A DNA stretch of 64,000 nucleotides from Staphylococcus lloydii (GCF_015775975.1 NZ_CP064056.1:2046001-2110000), one strand, 5' to 3'; positions 53,328 through 62,543 are shown, counted from the stretch's first letter. Translations and numbers: made by a program. The notes: generated by a model not told the origin, from the sequence alone.

Positions 53328-55004
53328 CTAAGCATCATTTAATTTTAATACATCATATAAATAACCTTGTTGCGATATCAATTTATCATAACTTCCACGT
53401 TCTATAATTTCCCCTTCAACCATGACAATAATCTCATCAAAGTGAGGTAATAATCGTAAATCGTGTGTTGCGACAACAAGCGTTTCAGCATAATCATGAA
53501 TGAGTGCCATAATTTTATCTGTATTACTAATATCTAATGCCGTCGTTGGCTCGTCCATTATCCATAAATCACTTTCTTTTAACATTAACCTAGCAATACT
53601 AATACGTTGCAATTCTCCACCTGAGACATTGTTACCACTAAGTTCAAGTTCTTTATCGAGCGACATGTCAGATAGACCAACTAAATCTAACACTTTTCTT
53701 ATTTCTTCATCACTTCGTTCAGTAAATAAATTATCCCTGAGAGAACCATCAAATACTTGCTGTGATTGTAACAATGCATTTATTGAAGCATATTTTTGTT
53801 CGTTTTTTATTAGATGAATATCTTGTTGTTGATATTTTACGTTACCTTGATCTGTAGTGTATAAACCTAACATTAAATTCAACAACGTGCTTTTACCTGA
53901 ACCTGAAGGACCAACAATGGCTACATGTGCGCCTTTTTTAATTTGCAAATTGATATTACTAATCACAGGTAAATGCTGTTGCCAATATTTAAACGTCACG
54001 TTATTAAATTCTAGTATTGGCTTATTGTTTTCAGTTGCTGTTACCAAGTCCGCATTGCCTTGTTCTACAGGATGCGCCATTATATGATTTACACTGTTCA
54101 ATGCATCATCCGTGTCTGCTTTGAAATAAGCCACATTACTCATTGGTACAGCTTGTTCAAATAACGTCAACATCATTAAGACAATACTCGTTAAATAAAC
54201 AACATCCAAACTTCCTTTTTGCACTTGTAGCACACCTAACAATAAGGTTAAAAATAGTGCTACCATGGCTATCAAATTCAATAGGAAATCATAGCGTATT
54301 AAAAATTGTTGTTCTTTATCTTGTGCGTGACTGTAATTTTCCAATGCATTTTGCACTTTAGCTTTAAATTCGTCAACTTTGCTAAAACGATTTAATTCAG
54401 CGTAACCTTCCTTATAATCATAATAATGATTCATAAAGTCATTTTCAGACGCACGTTTAAGTTGTTTTATTTTACTCGCCTTTTTGGCACTAATCCAAGG
54501 TACTATACCTAACGTCACTAACATACTAAAAAAGATGACCGCAGCATGTACATAAGAAAAAACAACCAAGACTATCACGGATACAATTGACGTTAATCCT
54601 ATAACAATAGGAGGATAATACACACGCAAATAAATGTTTTGTAAAGCTTCAATACGGCCAATCATATTAGATAATAACTCCGAAGATTTAAACTTTCTAT
54701 AAATGTCTGGAACAACCGGTATCAAGCCTTTAAAAAATTGAACTCTTACATCTCTCAACATCGTAAAAGTTGTTCTGTGTGATAATAACCGTTCAATATA
54801 TCTAAAAATGGCGCGTAAAAAACCAAACATTTTCACAGAAACGATGAGCACCATTAAAGCAAATAATGGCGCACCGAGTGCACTTTGCGTCACCATATAA
54901 CCACTCAAGAAAAACATAGCCAAAGCGACTAAACTTCCCAGTACACCTACGGCAACTGCTAATATTAAATCTTTATCTATCTTAAAATGAATGCGTGGTT
55001 TCAT
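53328..55004 (-). CDS. cydC: CydC-type thiol reductant ABC exporter subunit
   Basis: A 558-residue half-transporter: six membrane helices (about residues 10-290), then an ABC domain with Walker A GPSGSGKST, signature NVSGGELQRISIARL, and Walker B LWIMDEPTTALD. Together with CydD it forms the heterodimer that in E. coli exports cysteine and glutathione to the outside and is needed for cytochrome bd. Staphylococci lack glutathione, so the thiol here is unknown. ATG 55004 overlaps the cydD stop by four bases. No cydAB is beside it. Confidence 0.85.
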   Translation of the reverse strand: MKPRIHFKIDKDLILAVAVGVLGSLVALAMFFLSGYMVTQSALGAPLFALMVLIVSVKMFGFLRAIFRYIERLLSHRTTFTMLRDVRVQFFKGLIPVVPDIYRKFKSSELLSNMIGRIEALQNIYLRVYYPPIVIGLTSIVSVIVLVVFSYVHAAVIFFSMLVTLGIVPWISAKKASKIKQLKRASENDFMNHYYDYKEGYAELNRFSKVDEFKAKVQNALENYSHAQDKEQQFLIRYDFLLNLIAMVALFLTLLLGVLQVQKGSLDVVYLTSIVLMMLTLFEQAVPMSNVAYFKADTDDALNSVNHIMAHPVEQGNADLVTATENNKPILEFNNVTFKYWQQHLPVISNINLQIKKGAHVAIVGPSGSGKSTLLNLMLGLYTTDQGNVKYQQQDIHLIKNEQKYASINALLQSQQVFDGSLRDNLFTERSDEEIRKVLDLVGLSDMSLDKELELSGNNVSGGELQRISIARLMLKESDLWIMDEPTTALDISNTDKIMALIHDYAETLVVATHDLRLLPHFDEIIVMVEGEIIERGSYDKLISQQGYLYDVLKLNDA

Positions 55005-56632
55005 TGTAAATCATCACCTTTTAACTTTACTGCAGATGTTAAGCCATCAATATTTTGAATCTTACCATTGTTAAGTTCAATCACTATATCTGCTTGTCGT
55101 ATAGTACTGTTTCTGTGTGCAATGAAAATAATTGTTTGTTGTTGGAAATGACGTTCAATTGCCGCCTGGATGATTTTTTCAGTGCGAATATCTAAACCAG
55201 TAGTTGGTTCATCAAAAATCACTACATCGGGTTGCAATAATAGAACTCTAGCTAGCTCAATTCTTCTCATTTCTCCACCAGATAACATTTCTCCGCCTTC
55301 ACCAATGTGTGTGTCTATACCATCGTTTAATTGTCTAATTTTGCTTTGCAAGTTCACTTCTGTTAACACATTATTTATAACTTCATCTGCGACTGTGTCA
55401 TCAAACATCGTTATATTATTTCTAATTGAAGTATTAAAAATATAAGGTTGCTGACTTAGAATGCCGAAATTAATAGCAGTCTCGTTCATGTACATTGCAC
55501 CACTCGAAGGTTGCAATTGTCGACTTATTATTTTCGCTAAAGTGGATTTCCCAGCCCCACTTGGCCCTACTAATGCTATTTTGTCACCACGTTTAATATT
55601 TAAATGAATATTCTGTAGTACATAATTAGCCGCGTCATTGTACTTAAACCAAATATTTTGTAGAGATAACATATTGTTGGAACTTATAACTTGTGGCTGA
55701 GCGATAACTTTAGGTTCAGCACTATCTAGAAAATCGAATAAGACATCACTAGACCCTTCACTTTGTTTACCTGTATGAAATGATTGTCCTAAGTCTTTAA
55801 TTGCATTGTAGAATTCAGGTGCCAAAATAATAGCAATGGCTGCAGTTTCAAAATTTATATTATGAAATAACACCAAGCCTAATCCTACCTCTAAAGCGAC
55901 TAAGCCAATGCCTAACATGGTAATGAATTCTAGCATCAAACCTGACAAGAATGCACTGCGTAGAATAATCATTGTTAAAGTTCTAAAATGTGTACTCTCT
56001 TCATATAATTCACGTTCTGTTTGTTCAGTACGGTTGAATAATTTCAAAGTGACTAAGCCTTTCACTTTATTTAAAAATTGTTGGCTAAATTGATTTAAAT
56101 AAGTCATTTTGTCTTTAGCTTCATCACGTGTTTTCAACCCAAAAATAATATAAAACAACGGAATAAATGGTGCAGTTACTAACATTATTAAAGCTGTATT
56201 TAAATGTATAAAGAACATCGCAACAATAATAAACAATGGTATCATCATTGATTTAAATACTTGAGGAAAATAACTATTAAAAAATGGTAGTATCCCATCT
56301 ATAATTTCGGTAACGACATTGAGTTGGCTACCAATTGGCGCCTTCGAATTTTTATCAATCGCCTGTTGTCGAAAATATTGTGCGACTTTGGAAGCCATGT
56401 GGTTACCTATGTTCAGATTCAACATGTTAAAAGTCGCTCTTAATAGTAAAATAACGCCAGTTAAACTAATTAATCCATATATTTGAAAATGTTTATTTAT
56501 TAGTACTTCGTTTAAAACTTTAGCAATTGCTATATTTTGTATTACAACTGTTAAAGCTAAAAACATACTTACAATCGCCATGCCTATTAAATATATTTTA
56601 TTGTTCATCGCAATCTTTGTTAATCTTTTCAC
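55001..56632 (-). CDS. cydD: CydD-type thiol reductant ABC exporter subunit
   Basis: The partner half-transporter, about 543 residues, with six membrane helices (about 10-280) and an ABC domain (Walker A GPSGAGKST, signature MLSGGEMRRIELARVLL, Walker B VVIFDEPTTGLD). Both ABC domains of the pair look catalytically complete. I prefer the GTG at 56632, six bases after AGGTG; the GTG at 56641 overlaps that site. Its upstream region, shared with the divergent uppP, contains a perfect 11-bp palindrome. The pair lies downstream-convergent to mgrA. Confidence 0.85.
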   Translation of the reverse strand: MKRLTKIAMNNKIYLIGMAIVSMFLALTVVIQNIAIAKVLNEVLINKHFQIYGLISLTGVILLLRATFNMLNLNIGNHMASKVAQYFRQQAIDKNSKAPIGSQLNVVTEIIDGILPFFNSYFPQVFKSMMIPLFIIVAMFFIHLNTALIMLVTAPFIPLFYIIFGLKTRDEAKDKMTYLNQFSQQFLNKVKGLVTLKLFNRTEQTERELYEESTHFRTLTMIILRSAFLSGLMLEFITMLGIGLVALEVGLGLVLFHNINFETAAIAIILAPEFYNAIKDLGQSFHTGKQSEGSSDVLFDFLDSAEPKVIAQPQVISSNNMLSLQNIWFKYNDAANYVLQNIHLNIKRGDKIALVGPSGAGKSTLAKIISRQLQPSSGAMYMNETAINFGILSQQPYIFNTSIRNNITMFDDTVADEVINNVLTEVNLQSKIRQLNDGIDTHIGEGGEMLSGGEMRRIELARVLLLQPDVVIFDEPTTGLDIRTEKIIQAAIERHFQQQTIIFIAHRNSTIRQADIVIELNNGKIQNIDGLTSAVKLKGDDLQ

Positions 56633-56774
56633 AAGTATCACCTAAATTATATTATAGTCTCTTTGTTATATTTTTAAATGAATAAGGTTTGTATTTACCA
56701 TCAAATTCATAAGGCTTTACATATTTTTGTCACAAACTACATTGATTCGCGTTTCATAAGACTACGAGAACATT

Positions 56775-56804
56775 CCTTTAGCGTTTTACACATAACGCTA
56801 AAGG
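56775..56804. repeat. Orphan perfect palindrome between divergent cydD and uppP
   Basis: CCTTTAGCGTT (56775-56785) and AACGCTAAAGG (56794-56804) with an eight-base centre. Neither side has a T tract and both flanking genes point away, so it is not an ordinary gene-end terminator; it could be an operator or the end of an unannotated short RNA. Confidence 0.6.
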
Positions 56805-56901
56805 TATTATTATTATTAATATATCTTTACTTATTTTCATGATATTATATGAAAATGTAGTATGAAATAATATTAATATTAGATATGAAAGTAGGTAACT
56901 T

Positions 56902-57777
56902 ATGTTCATTCTTGAATTGATCAAAGGAATTATATTAGGCATTGTTGAAGGTTTAACAGAATTCGCACCAGTTTCATCTACTGGACATATGATTTTAGTA
57001 GATGATATGTGGTTAAAATCAAGTGAATTTTTAGGCTCTGAATCTGCATTCACTTTTAAAGTAGTCATTCAGCTCGGTTCCGTATTTGCAGCTGCATGGG
57101 TCTTTAGAGAACGTTATTTTGAAATGCTTCATATAGGAAAGTATAAATCCGAACCTATAGATGGTCTTAGGCAGAAGCCTAAACGCCTAAATCTATTACA
57201 TATTTTAGTTGGTATGATACCAGCAGGTGTATTGGGTTTATTATTTGATGATGTTATAGAAAAGTACTTATTTAGTGTTCCAACTGTTATGATTGGTTTA
57301 TTTATTGGTGCTATTTACATGATAGCTGCCGATATTTATAGCAAAAAAGTACCTAATCCTAAAACAGTGGACCAAATAAATTATTTACAAGCTTTTATTA
57401 TCGGGTTATCTCAAGCGATTGCTATGTGGCCTGGTTTCAGTAGATCTGGTTCTACAATATCAACGGGTGTACTTATGAAAATGAATCACAAAGCTGCTTC
57501 AGACTTCACATTTATGATGTCTGTACCCATCATGCTAGGTGCAAGTTGTTTATCATTATTAAAAAATATTGAATTTATTCATTTAAATCAATTACCTTTC
57601 TATATCCTAGGATTTTTAGCAGCATTTGTATTTGGATTAATTACCATCAAATTATTCTTACACCTAATTAGCAAAGTTAAACTATTACCTTTCGCAATTT
57701 ATAGAATCATTTTAGTAATCATTATTGCGATTCTTTACTTTGGCTTTGGCATAGGTCATCATATTACAAGTGCATAA
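56902..57777 (+). CDS. uppP: Undecaprenyl-diphosphatase
   Basis: UppP (BacA) removes a phosphate from undecaprenyl pyrophosphate so the lipid carrier can be used again for peptidoglycan and teichoic acid; raised levels give bacitracin resistance. The 291-residue membrane protein has the two catalytic motifs EGLTEFAPVSSTGHM (near residue 17) and PGFSRSGSTISTG (near residue 180), and seven to eight helices. The usual first motif reads EFLPVSSTGH; Leu is replaced by Ala here. ATG 56902 follows a weak GTAGG. A strong terminator follows. Confidence 0.95.
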   Translation: MFILELIKGIILGIVEGLTEFAPVSSTGHMILVDDMWLKSSEFLGSESAFTFKVVIQLGSVFAAAWVFRERYFEMLHIGKYKSEPIDGLRQKPKRLNLLHILVGMIPAGVLGLLFDDVIEKYLFSVPTVMIGLFIGAIYMIAADIYSKKVPNPKTVDQINYLQAFIIGLSQAIAMWPGFSRSGSTISTGVLMKMNHKAASDFTFMMSVPIMLGASCLSLLKNIEFIHLNQLPFYILGFLAAFVFGLITIKLFLHLISKVKLLPFAIYRIILVIIIAILYFGFGIGHHITSA

Positions 57778-57783
57778 CTCTTT

Positions 57784-57829
57784 GGGACATTACTTTTATC
57801 ATTTAAGGTTAAAAGTAATGTCCCTTTTC
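57784..57829 (+). terminator. Terminator of uppP
   Basis: GGGACATTACTTTTA/TAAAAGTAATGTCCC perfect 15-bp stem with a T-rich tail. Confidence 0.92.
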
Positions 57830-57888
57830 TATTAGAAATGTTAATATTAAAACTTAAGTAGATGAATATTTCTTAATTCATTTGTAGC

Positions 57889-57914
57889 GTTTATTGTGGT
57901 CAGACAAAGGGTAA
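57889..57914 (+). promoter_or_regulatory. SigB-like promoter before the coiled-coil gene
   Basis: GTTTAT (57889-57894), 14 bases, GGGTAA (57909-57914). This differs from the staphylococcal SigB consensus GTTTAA/GGGTAT at one base in each box. It lies 35 bases before the start codon. Confidence 0.62.
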
Positions 57915-57948
57915 ATGTTACATAGTATATTTATATGGAGGCAACGTT

Positions 57949-58647
57949 ATGGACAAAAAGAATTTAGTGAAAACATTAATTAACGTTTTACCAATCTTTC
58001 TCGTTCCACTTGTTTTAGAACGTAAACGTATTAATGAACAACCAGATGTTAAAAAAGCAACTGATGCTACAGTAAAAGCTTCAAAAACAGTAGCACATAA
58101 ATCTGTTCAGTTCAAAGATGCTGTTGTAGATAAATCAGGTGATGCAAAAGATTATGTTGTTGAAAAGAAACAGCATTTGGACGAAAAACGTCAGCTTAAA
58201 CAAATCGCTAAAGAAAGCGACCCAGCTTATATCGAAAAACAAGAAGAAAAAGCTGCTAAAGAACGACGTAAAGAAGCTGAAAAGTTAGACAAAAAATTAC
58301 AAAAGCGTATTGAAAAGCGTCATAAAGAAGAAGAAAAATTACGTGCAGAGAACCAATCAGAACGCATTAAAAATATTAAAAAAGCCAATCAATATATGGA
58401 CGAAGTTGGTTTAACTCCTGGTAAGGTTGATAAAGAGACTGAGAAAAAAGGTGACAAACTTGCCAAGGAAAATCGTAAAGAAATTAGTAAATTAGATAAA
58501 ATTTTACAAAAACGCATCGACAAAAGACATAAAGAAGAAGAAAAAGAGCTGGAAAAAAATAAAAAAGCACGTCTTGCTGAATTTAAAAAGTATAAAAATT
58601 ATGACGCTAAAAGTGTCGTAAAACAAACTAAAGAGCAAGAGAAATAA
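57949..58647 (+). CDS. Lys/Glu-rich coiled-coil protein with N-terminal hydrophobic anchor
   Basis: A 232-residue, highly basic protein. Residues about 6-24 (VKTLINVLPIFLVPLVLE) form one hydrophobic segment, too short and proline-containing for a sure signal. The rest is Lys/Glu-rich with coiled-coil character and an internal duplication: LDKKLQKRIEKRHKEEEK (about 113-130) and LDKILQKRIDKRHKEEEK (about 183-200). ATG 57949 follows TGGAGG. A SigB-like promoter just upstream suggests a stress role. I do not recognise a functional family. The next gene begins eight bases after its stop. Confidence 0.75.
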   Translation: MDKKNLVKTLINVLPIFLVPLVLERKRINEQPDVKKATDATVKASKTVAHKSVQFKDAVVDKSGDAKDYVVEKKQHLDEKRQLKQIAKESDPAYIEKQEEKAAKERRKEAEKLDKKLQKRIEKRHKEEEKLRAENQSERIKNIKKANQYMDEVGLTPGKVDKETEKKGDKLAKENRKEISKLDKILQKRIDKRHKEEEKELEKNKKARLAEFKKYKNYDAKSVVKQTKEQEK

Positions 58648-58654
58648 GCTATTT

Positions 58655-59113
58655 ATGACTCGAATTATAATAGATGGAGATGCTTGTCCTGTTACTCATT
58701 CAGTTATTGAAATGACTACAGGGACAGGCATTTTTGTTATCATCGTACGGAGTTTCAGCCACTTTTCTACCACTATCCAGCCCGACCATGTGCGTACCAT
58801 TTATGTCGATAGTGGCCCAGAAGCCGTTGATTACAAAATTGTACAAATTACAAAACCAAATGATATCGTTATTACACAAGACTATGGGTTAGCAAGTTTA
58901 TTACTTAATAAAGTCACAATGGTGTTACATCATTCAGGACGTCACTACACGAATGAAAATATCGACACTTTGCTCGCCCAACGACATGCCAGTGCACAAT
59001 TTAGAAGAAGTGGTGGTCGAACTAAAGGCCCTTCTAAATTCACCTCTGAAGATCAATCGCAATTTAAAATGAAATTAGCAGAAATTTTAAAGGATTACAT
59101 AGATGAGGAGTAA
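58655..59113 (+). CDS. YaiI/YqxD-family (UPF0178) protein
   Basis: A 152-residue protein of the DUF188/UPF0178 family. IIIDGDACPV at the start, VDSGPEAVDYKIV and DIVITQDYGLASLLL are its conserved acidic motifs, consistent with a PIN-like nuclease fold; RRSGGRTKGPSKFT is the conserved C-terminal basic motif. Function is not established. It lies between the coiled-coil gene (8 bases) and a LOG-family gene, with no clear ribosome binding site of its own, so it may be translated by coupling. Confidence 0.87.
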   Translation: MTRIIIDGDACPVTHSVIEMTTGTGIFVIIVRSFSHFSTTIQPDHVRTIYVDSGPEAVDYKIVQITKPNDIVITQDYGLASLLLNKVTMVLHHSGRHYTNENIDTLLAQRHASAQFRRSGGRTKGPSKFTSEDQSQFKMKLAEILKDYIDEE

Positions 59114-59118
59114 TGATA

Positions 59119-59685
59119 ATGAAAAAAATAGCAGTTTACTGTGGTGCAAGTAAAGGTAATAATCCTATATATGTCAAAGAGGCGTATAATTTAGGATATT
59201 ATATGGCTGAAAAAGGTTATGAATTAATATTTGGTGCCGGTTCAGTTGGTATTATGGGTGCTATTCAAGACGGCGTCTTAGATGCTGGTGGTAAAGTAAC
59301 TGGAGTAATGCCTAAAATGCTTGATGAACGAGAAATTACGAGTCAAAAAGTAAGTGAACTTATACTTGTAGATTCTATGCACGAACGTAAAAATAAAATG
59401 GCAGAATTGGCCGATGCATTCGTTATGGCGCCTGGTGGTGCCGGTTCTTTAGAAGAATTTTTCGAAATGTATAGTTGGTCCCAAATAGGCATTCATCAAA
59501 AACCAATCGCAATGTTTAACATCAATAACTTTTTTGATCCACTAGAAAATTTATTATTACATATGATAGATGAAGGATTTATTGATCAAAAATATAAACA
59601 ATTAGCCCCTCTTTGTAATACAAAAGAGGATCTACTCACAACTTTAGAACAATATAAACCACTGGGTATACGCACTTATGATTAA
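59119..59685 (+). CDS. LOG-family protein (TIGR00730 Rossmann fold)
   Basis: A 188-residue protein of the lysine decarboxylase-like/LOG family. FGAGSVGIMGAIQDGVLDAGG and the catalytic region APGGAGSLEEFFEMYSW match the family motif PGGxGTxxE, with Ser in place of Thr. Characterised members are nucleoside-5'-monophosphate phosphoribohydrolases, and MHERKNKMAELADAFV is a second hallmark. ATG 59119 is eight bases after GAGGAG; the ATG at 59113 is too close to that site. It closes a probable three-gene transcript. Confidence 0.88.
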   Translation: MKKIAVYCGASKGNNPIYVKEAYNLGYYMAEKGYELIFGAGSVGIMGAIQDGVLDAGGKVTGVMPKMLDEREITSQKVSELILVDSMHERKNKMAELADAFVMAPGGAGSLEEFFEMYSWSQIGIHQKPIAMFNINNFFDPLENLLLHMIDEGFIDQKYKQLAPLCNTKEDLLTTLEQYKPLGIRTYD

Positions 59686-59720
59686 AAAAAAGAATGTAGC
59701 CGATATGCTACATTCTTTTT
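59685..59720. terminator. Bidirectional terminator
   Basis: AAAGAATGTAGC/GCTACATTCTTT with a six-base loop between the LOG gene and the convergent acetyltransferase gene. Confidence 0.92.
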
Positions 59721-60264
59721 ATTTGTTTAATTTTTTATAGTATCTGACATGTTTTTTTAACGGATTATAATTGCTTAACTCTGGATACTCAAAATGGTCA
59801 TAAAGTTGCATGTTTATTTTTTCCATGACCTTAATCGAACTAACATTTTGTTCTGCAGTTAGGGAATAAACTTCTTCAATACCATGTGTTGCGGCGTAAT
59901 CTAACACCGCTTCTGCACCTTCCGAAGCAATACCATTACCCCATACTTCAGGTATTAAGCGCCAACCAATTTCATAAAAAGGCAATTCTTCAAAACTATA
60001 TTTACTGTTTTCTGATATATAATTTAGTCCTATAAATCCTAGCCAACCACCGGTTTCTTTCAATTCGACAGCAAATAGTCCTATACCGTGCTCTTTAATA
60101 ATCTCATCCATCTTCTGCATATCTAATTCCGAACGACGATAACTTAATAAGCTAGGGAAAAAGCGTCTAACTTGTTGATTTGCATTCATTTGTTGGAATG
60201 GTAATAAATCTTCTTCATCCCAATCTCTTAAAATAAGACGATCAGTTTCGATATAAATTGTCAT
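59719..60264 (-). CDS. GNAT acetyltransferase (RimJ/RimL-like)
   Basis: A 181-residue N-acetyltransferase. The start TDRLILRDWDEEDLLPFQQM is the typical RimJ/RimL N-terminus, and the acetyl-CoA pyrophosphate-binding region is IPEVWGNGIASEGAEAVLDYA, followed by SSIKVMEKINMQL. In this group of enzymes the substrate is an N-terminal residue, a sugar or a small molecule; nothing in the sequence decides this. It is transcribed alone. Confidence 0.85.
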   Translation of the reverse strand: MTIYIETDRLILRDWDEEDLLPFQQMNANQQVRRFFPSLLSYRRSELDMQKMDEIIKEHGIGLFAVELKETGGWLGFIGLNYISENSKYSFEELPFYEIGWRLIPEVWGNGIASEGAEAVLDYAATHGIEEVYSLTAEQNVSSIKVMEKINMQLYDHFEYPELSNYNPLKKHVRYYKKLNK

Positions 60265-60372
60265 AAATTCACACCTCGTTATCGCTAATGGTAATTATAG
60301 TATTATAAAAAAGTAACGCGTTATGATTAATCATATCGCGCTACGTAATAATTTCTATAAGTAAAATGGCTA

Positions 60373-60669
60373 TTATGCCTTAGTAATATAACTAATTAAC
60401 TCTACGTTAACAGCTACTTCTTTTAATCTGTTTCTTTCGCTTTTTGGCGCAGTAAATGTAGCATCTATTAAATCATTTTGATGATCTAATCTATAAGTAG
60501 CTACGAATGTATCAGTATCTGATTCAAAATTAGGTAAATGTGCAACGACACGCTTAATTTCACCAGTAGAATCTTTTATTTGTCTTCCTGTAATATTTTC
60601 TAATTCTTTACCTAGTTCAGGTAACGTAATTGAACGGCCTTCTAAAATATTAAAGTCTTGTTCATGCAT
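60373..60669 (-). CDS. Small soluble protein of unknown function
   Basis: A 98-residue hydrophilic protein with no signal or membrane segment. ATG 60669 (MHEQDFNILEGRSITLPELG) follows GAGGGA by eight bases; the longer in-frame reading from 60702 has no such site. The regular pattern of charged and hydrophobic residues suggests a compact alpha/beta fold. I do not recognise a family. Upstream, 60703-60955 holds no feature I can support. Confidence 0.62.
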   Translation of the reverse strand: MHEQDFNILEGRSITLPELGKELENITGRQIKDSTGEIKRVVAHLPNFESDTDTFVATYRLDHQNDLIDATFTAPKSERNRLKEVAVNVELISYITKA

Positions 60670-60955
60670 GATTAGTCCCTCGCTTTCTTCACCAGTCCTC
60701 AAATTATTGCTATTTATTACGAATTCATTTTAAAGTCTAACGTTAATATTTTACATTTATTATGATAACTCATAAGTCGCTTAATCTTTTACTTCAATTT
60801 TTATTTTATGACAAGTAAATACCCTTTAATGTTGAAGCTAAAACCCTTACAAATTATTTTACAGGAAATATTGTAACATAATTGTTAATACTAATTAAAT
60901 AATTTTTCTATTAGTTATACATATATATGACTAACCGTATTTTTTATTCGTTCGT

Positions 60956-61222
60956 TTACTTATCTTTCTCTTTATCTGAATCTGTTTTCTTATCACTACT
61001 GTCGTCACTACCTGAACCACTGTCGATGTCTTTTTCTAGTTGGTTTGCTTGGTCTTTAAGTTTATCTTGTTGCTTAGATAACTTTTCTTTTTGTTGTTTT
61101 AAGTCTTTATTTTCTTTCTCTAATTTACTAATGTCTTTTTGTAATGATTCTTTTTCTGCACTTTTGCCACAACCTGATAATGCGATGGTCGAAGCCAAAA
61201 TTAGAATAATCCACTTTTTCAT
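60956..61222 (-). CDS. Small lipoprotein with coiled coil
   Basis: An 88-residue predicted lipoprotein. The signal peptide MKKWIILILASTIALSGC has the lipobox ALSGC with Cys18 as the modified residue. It is followed by a regular heptad-rich coiled coil (about residues 25-70, Lys/Glu/Leu/Gln) and a Ser/Asp/Lys-rich low-complexity tail. ATG 61222 follows AAGGAG by eight bases. It is probably exposed on the outer membrane face; function unknown. The acetyltransferase gene at 61265 is just upstream on the same strand (42 bases), so they may share a transcript. Confidence 0.78.
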   Translation of the reverse strand: MKKWIILILASTIALSGCGKSAEKESLQKDISKLEKENKDLKQQKEKLSKQQDKLKDQANQLEKDIDSGSGSDDSSDKKTDSDKEKDK

Positions 61223-61264
61223 ACGTGAGCTCCTTATCATTATACTATCAGCATTATTTTACCA

Positions 61265-61732
61265 TTATTCCTTAAGTTGTTCATCCTTTGTTGTAAGATC
61301 CTTAGACATTATAAGTTTTTCTGTGCTATAGCCTAATTTATTATTTAATTCAATCATTGCTTGGTTATCTTTATTTACAGTACCGACAACTTTATAGATG
61401 TTGTTTGCTATTGCCCACTGTTCAATGGCTTCTTTTAATTCACTTGCTATATGTTTATCCCTATAATCATGTGTGACAAATAGCATTTCAACCACTACTA
61501 CTTTATCTTCTTTTTGACAATGTCCCCAAATAAAGCCAATAAGACGCTCATCTTTAATACAACAATATATAACATCATCCATATACTTTAATCGACGCAG
61601 AATCATTTCTTCCCGTAAACTTACAGCAAATGTAGTAGGTTCCTGCATATGTGTTTGCTTCGCTAATTCTAGCTCGTGAATATAAGCTATTTGGTTTATA
61701 AATTGTTTGTCTTTTAGGTTTAATTTTCTCAT
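61265..61732 (-). CDS. GNAT acetyltransferase
   Basis: A 155-residue N-acetyltransferase. IGFIWGHCQKEDKVVVVEMLFVTHDYRDKHIASELKEAIEQWA (residues about 71-113) contains beta strand 4 and the acetyl-CoA loop, here YRDKHIAS in place of the usual Q/RxxGxG/A, so the glycine-rich loop is weakened. NQAMIELNNKLGYSTEK near the end is the common GNAT C-terminal motif. Substrate unknown. ATG 61732 follows AGAGAGG. Confidence 0.82.
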   Translation of the reverse strand: MRKLNLKDKQFINQIAYIHELELAKQTHMQEPTTFAVSLREEMILRRLKYMDDVIYCCIKDERLIGFIWGHCQKEDKVVVVEMLFVTHDYRDKHIASELKEAIEQWAIANNIYKVVGTVNKDNQAMIELNNKLGYSTEKLIMSKDLTTKDEQLKE

Positions 61733-61823
61733 AATAGCCTCTCTATATAGTATTGATTTCTGTATTAATATTAGTCATAATTGTGTAGAAATCAATATTC
61801 TAATAAAAGGGACCTAAATTCAA

Positions 61824-62507
61824 ATGAAATCTACTGACAAATTAACACGCGAAAACAATGTTAAATCGTTACGATTAAATAATACAGATAGAGAGATTTT
61901 TGAAAACTATATGACTTATGTCAGAGCTGATTTAAGTGTAAATCCTCATGATTCTGAAAAGATGTTGAATCGTATCTTAAAGCAATTGCTCAACGCTGAA
62001 GAACGCGGCGTACATGCAATGGATTTCTTTGATCATGACCCAAAAAGTCATGCCAAAAAAGAATTAAAAGCCCTACCCAATGAAACAATAATCAATATTT
62101 TCAAATATATTATTGAACATTTCATTCTGTTTGTAGGCATATTTTGCTTTTTAAAAGGGTTTATTGGTTTCTTCATAGGTGCTAAAAATATTTATTTATA
62201 TACCTTCCCTATTATATTAGCCATTGGTATTTTTATTGTATTTTTATTTATTTGGATGATTTTCAAAGCGATACAAATGCAATGTTTTAGTAGGTCTCAC
62301 CTCAGTTGGTTATTAACTTATTTCGTTATTATTGTACTTATATGCACATTATTTTATGTATTCTTTATGCCTCAATCATATTTAGCATTTGGACCCCATA
62401 TATTTATCGGTAATTGGACGTTTATTATAATATCTTTAATTATTGTCCCAATATCATTATATATTGATCATCACTATTCAAATAAAAACGCCAATACAAC
62501 TTTATAA
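61824..62507 (+). CDS. DUF1129-type membrane protein
   Basis: A 227-residue protein with a soluble N-terminal domain (about residues 1-90, with NNTDREIFENYMTYVRADL and ADLSVNPHDSEKMLNRILKQLLNAEERG) and four membrane helices after it. This fits the DUF1129 family of Firmicutes membrane proteins without known function. The ATG at 61824 is preceded by AAAGGGAC at 14 bases, a weak site. It is convergent with the MFS gene and separated from it by a terminator. Confidence 0.72.
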   Translation: MKSTDKLTRENNVKSLRLNNTDREIFENYMTYVRADLSVNPHDSEKMLNRILKQLLNAEERGVHAMDFFDHDPKSHAKKELKALPNETIINIFKYIIEHFILFVGIFCFLKGFIGFFIGAKNIYLYTFPIILAIGIFIVFLFIWMIFKAIQMQCFSRSHLSWLLTYFVIIVLICTLFYVFFMPQSYLAFGPHIFIGNWTFIIISLIIVPISLYIDHHYSNKNANTTL

Positions 62508-62542
62508 AAAAACAGAAGCTCGACTTAGAGCTTCTGTTTTTT
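62505..62542. terminator. Bidirectional terminator
   Basis: AAAACAGAAGCTC/GAGCTTCTGTTTT between convergent genes. Confidence 0.92.
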
Positions 62543-62543
62543 A

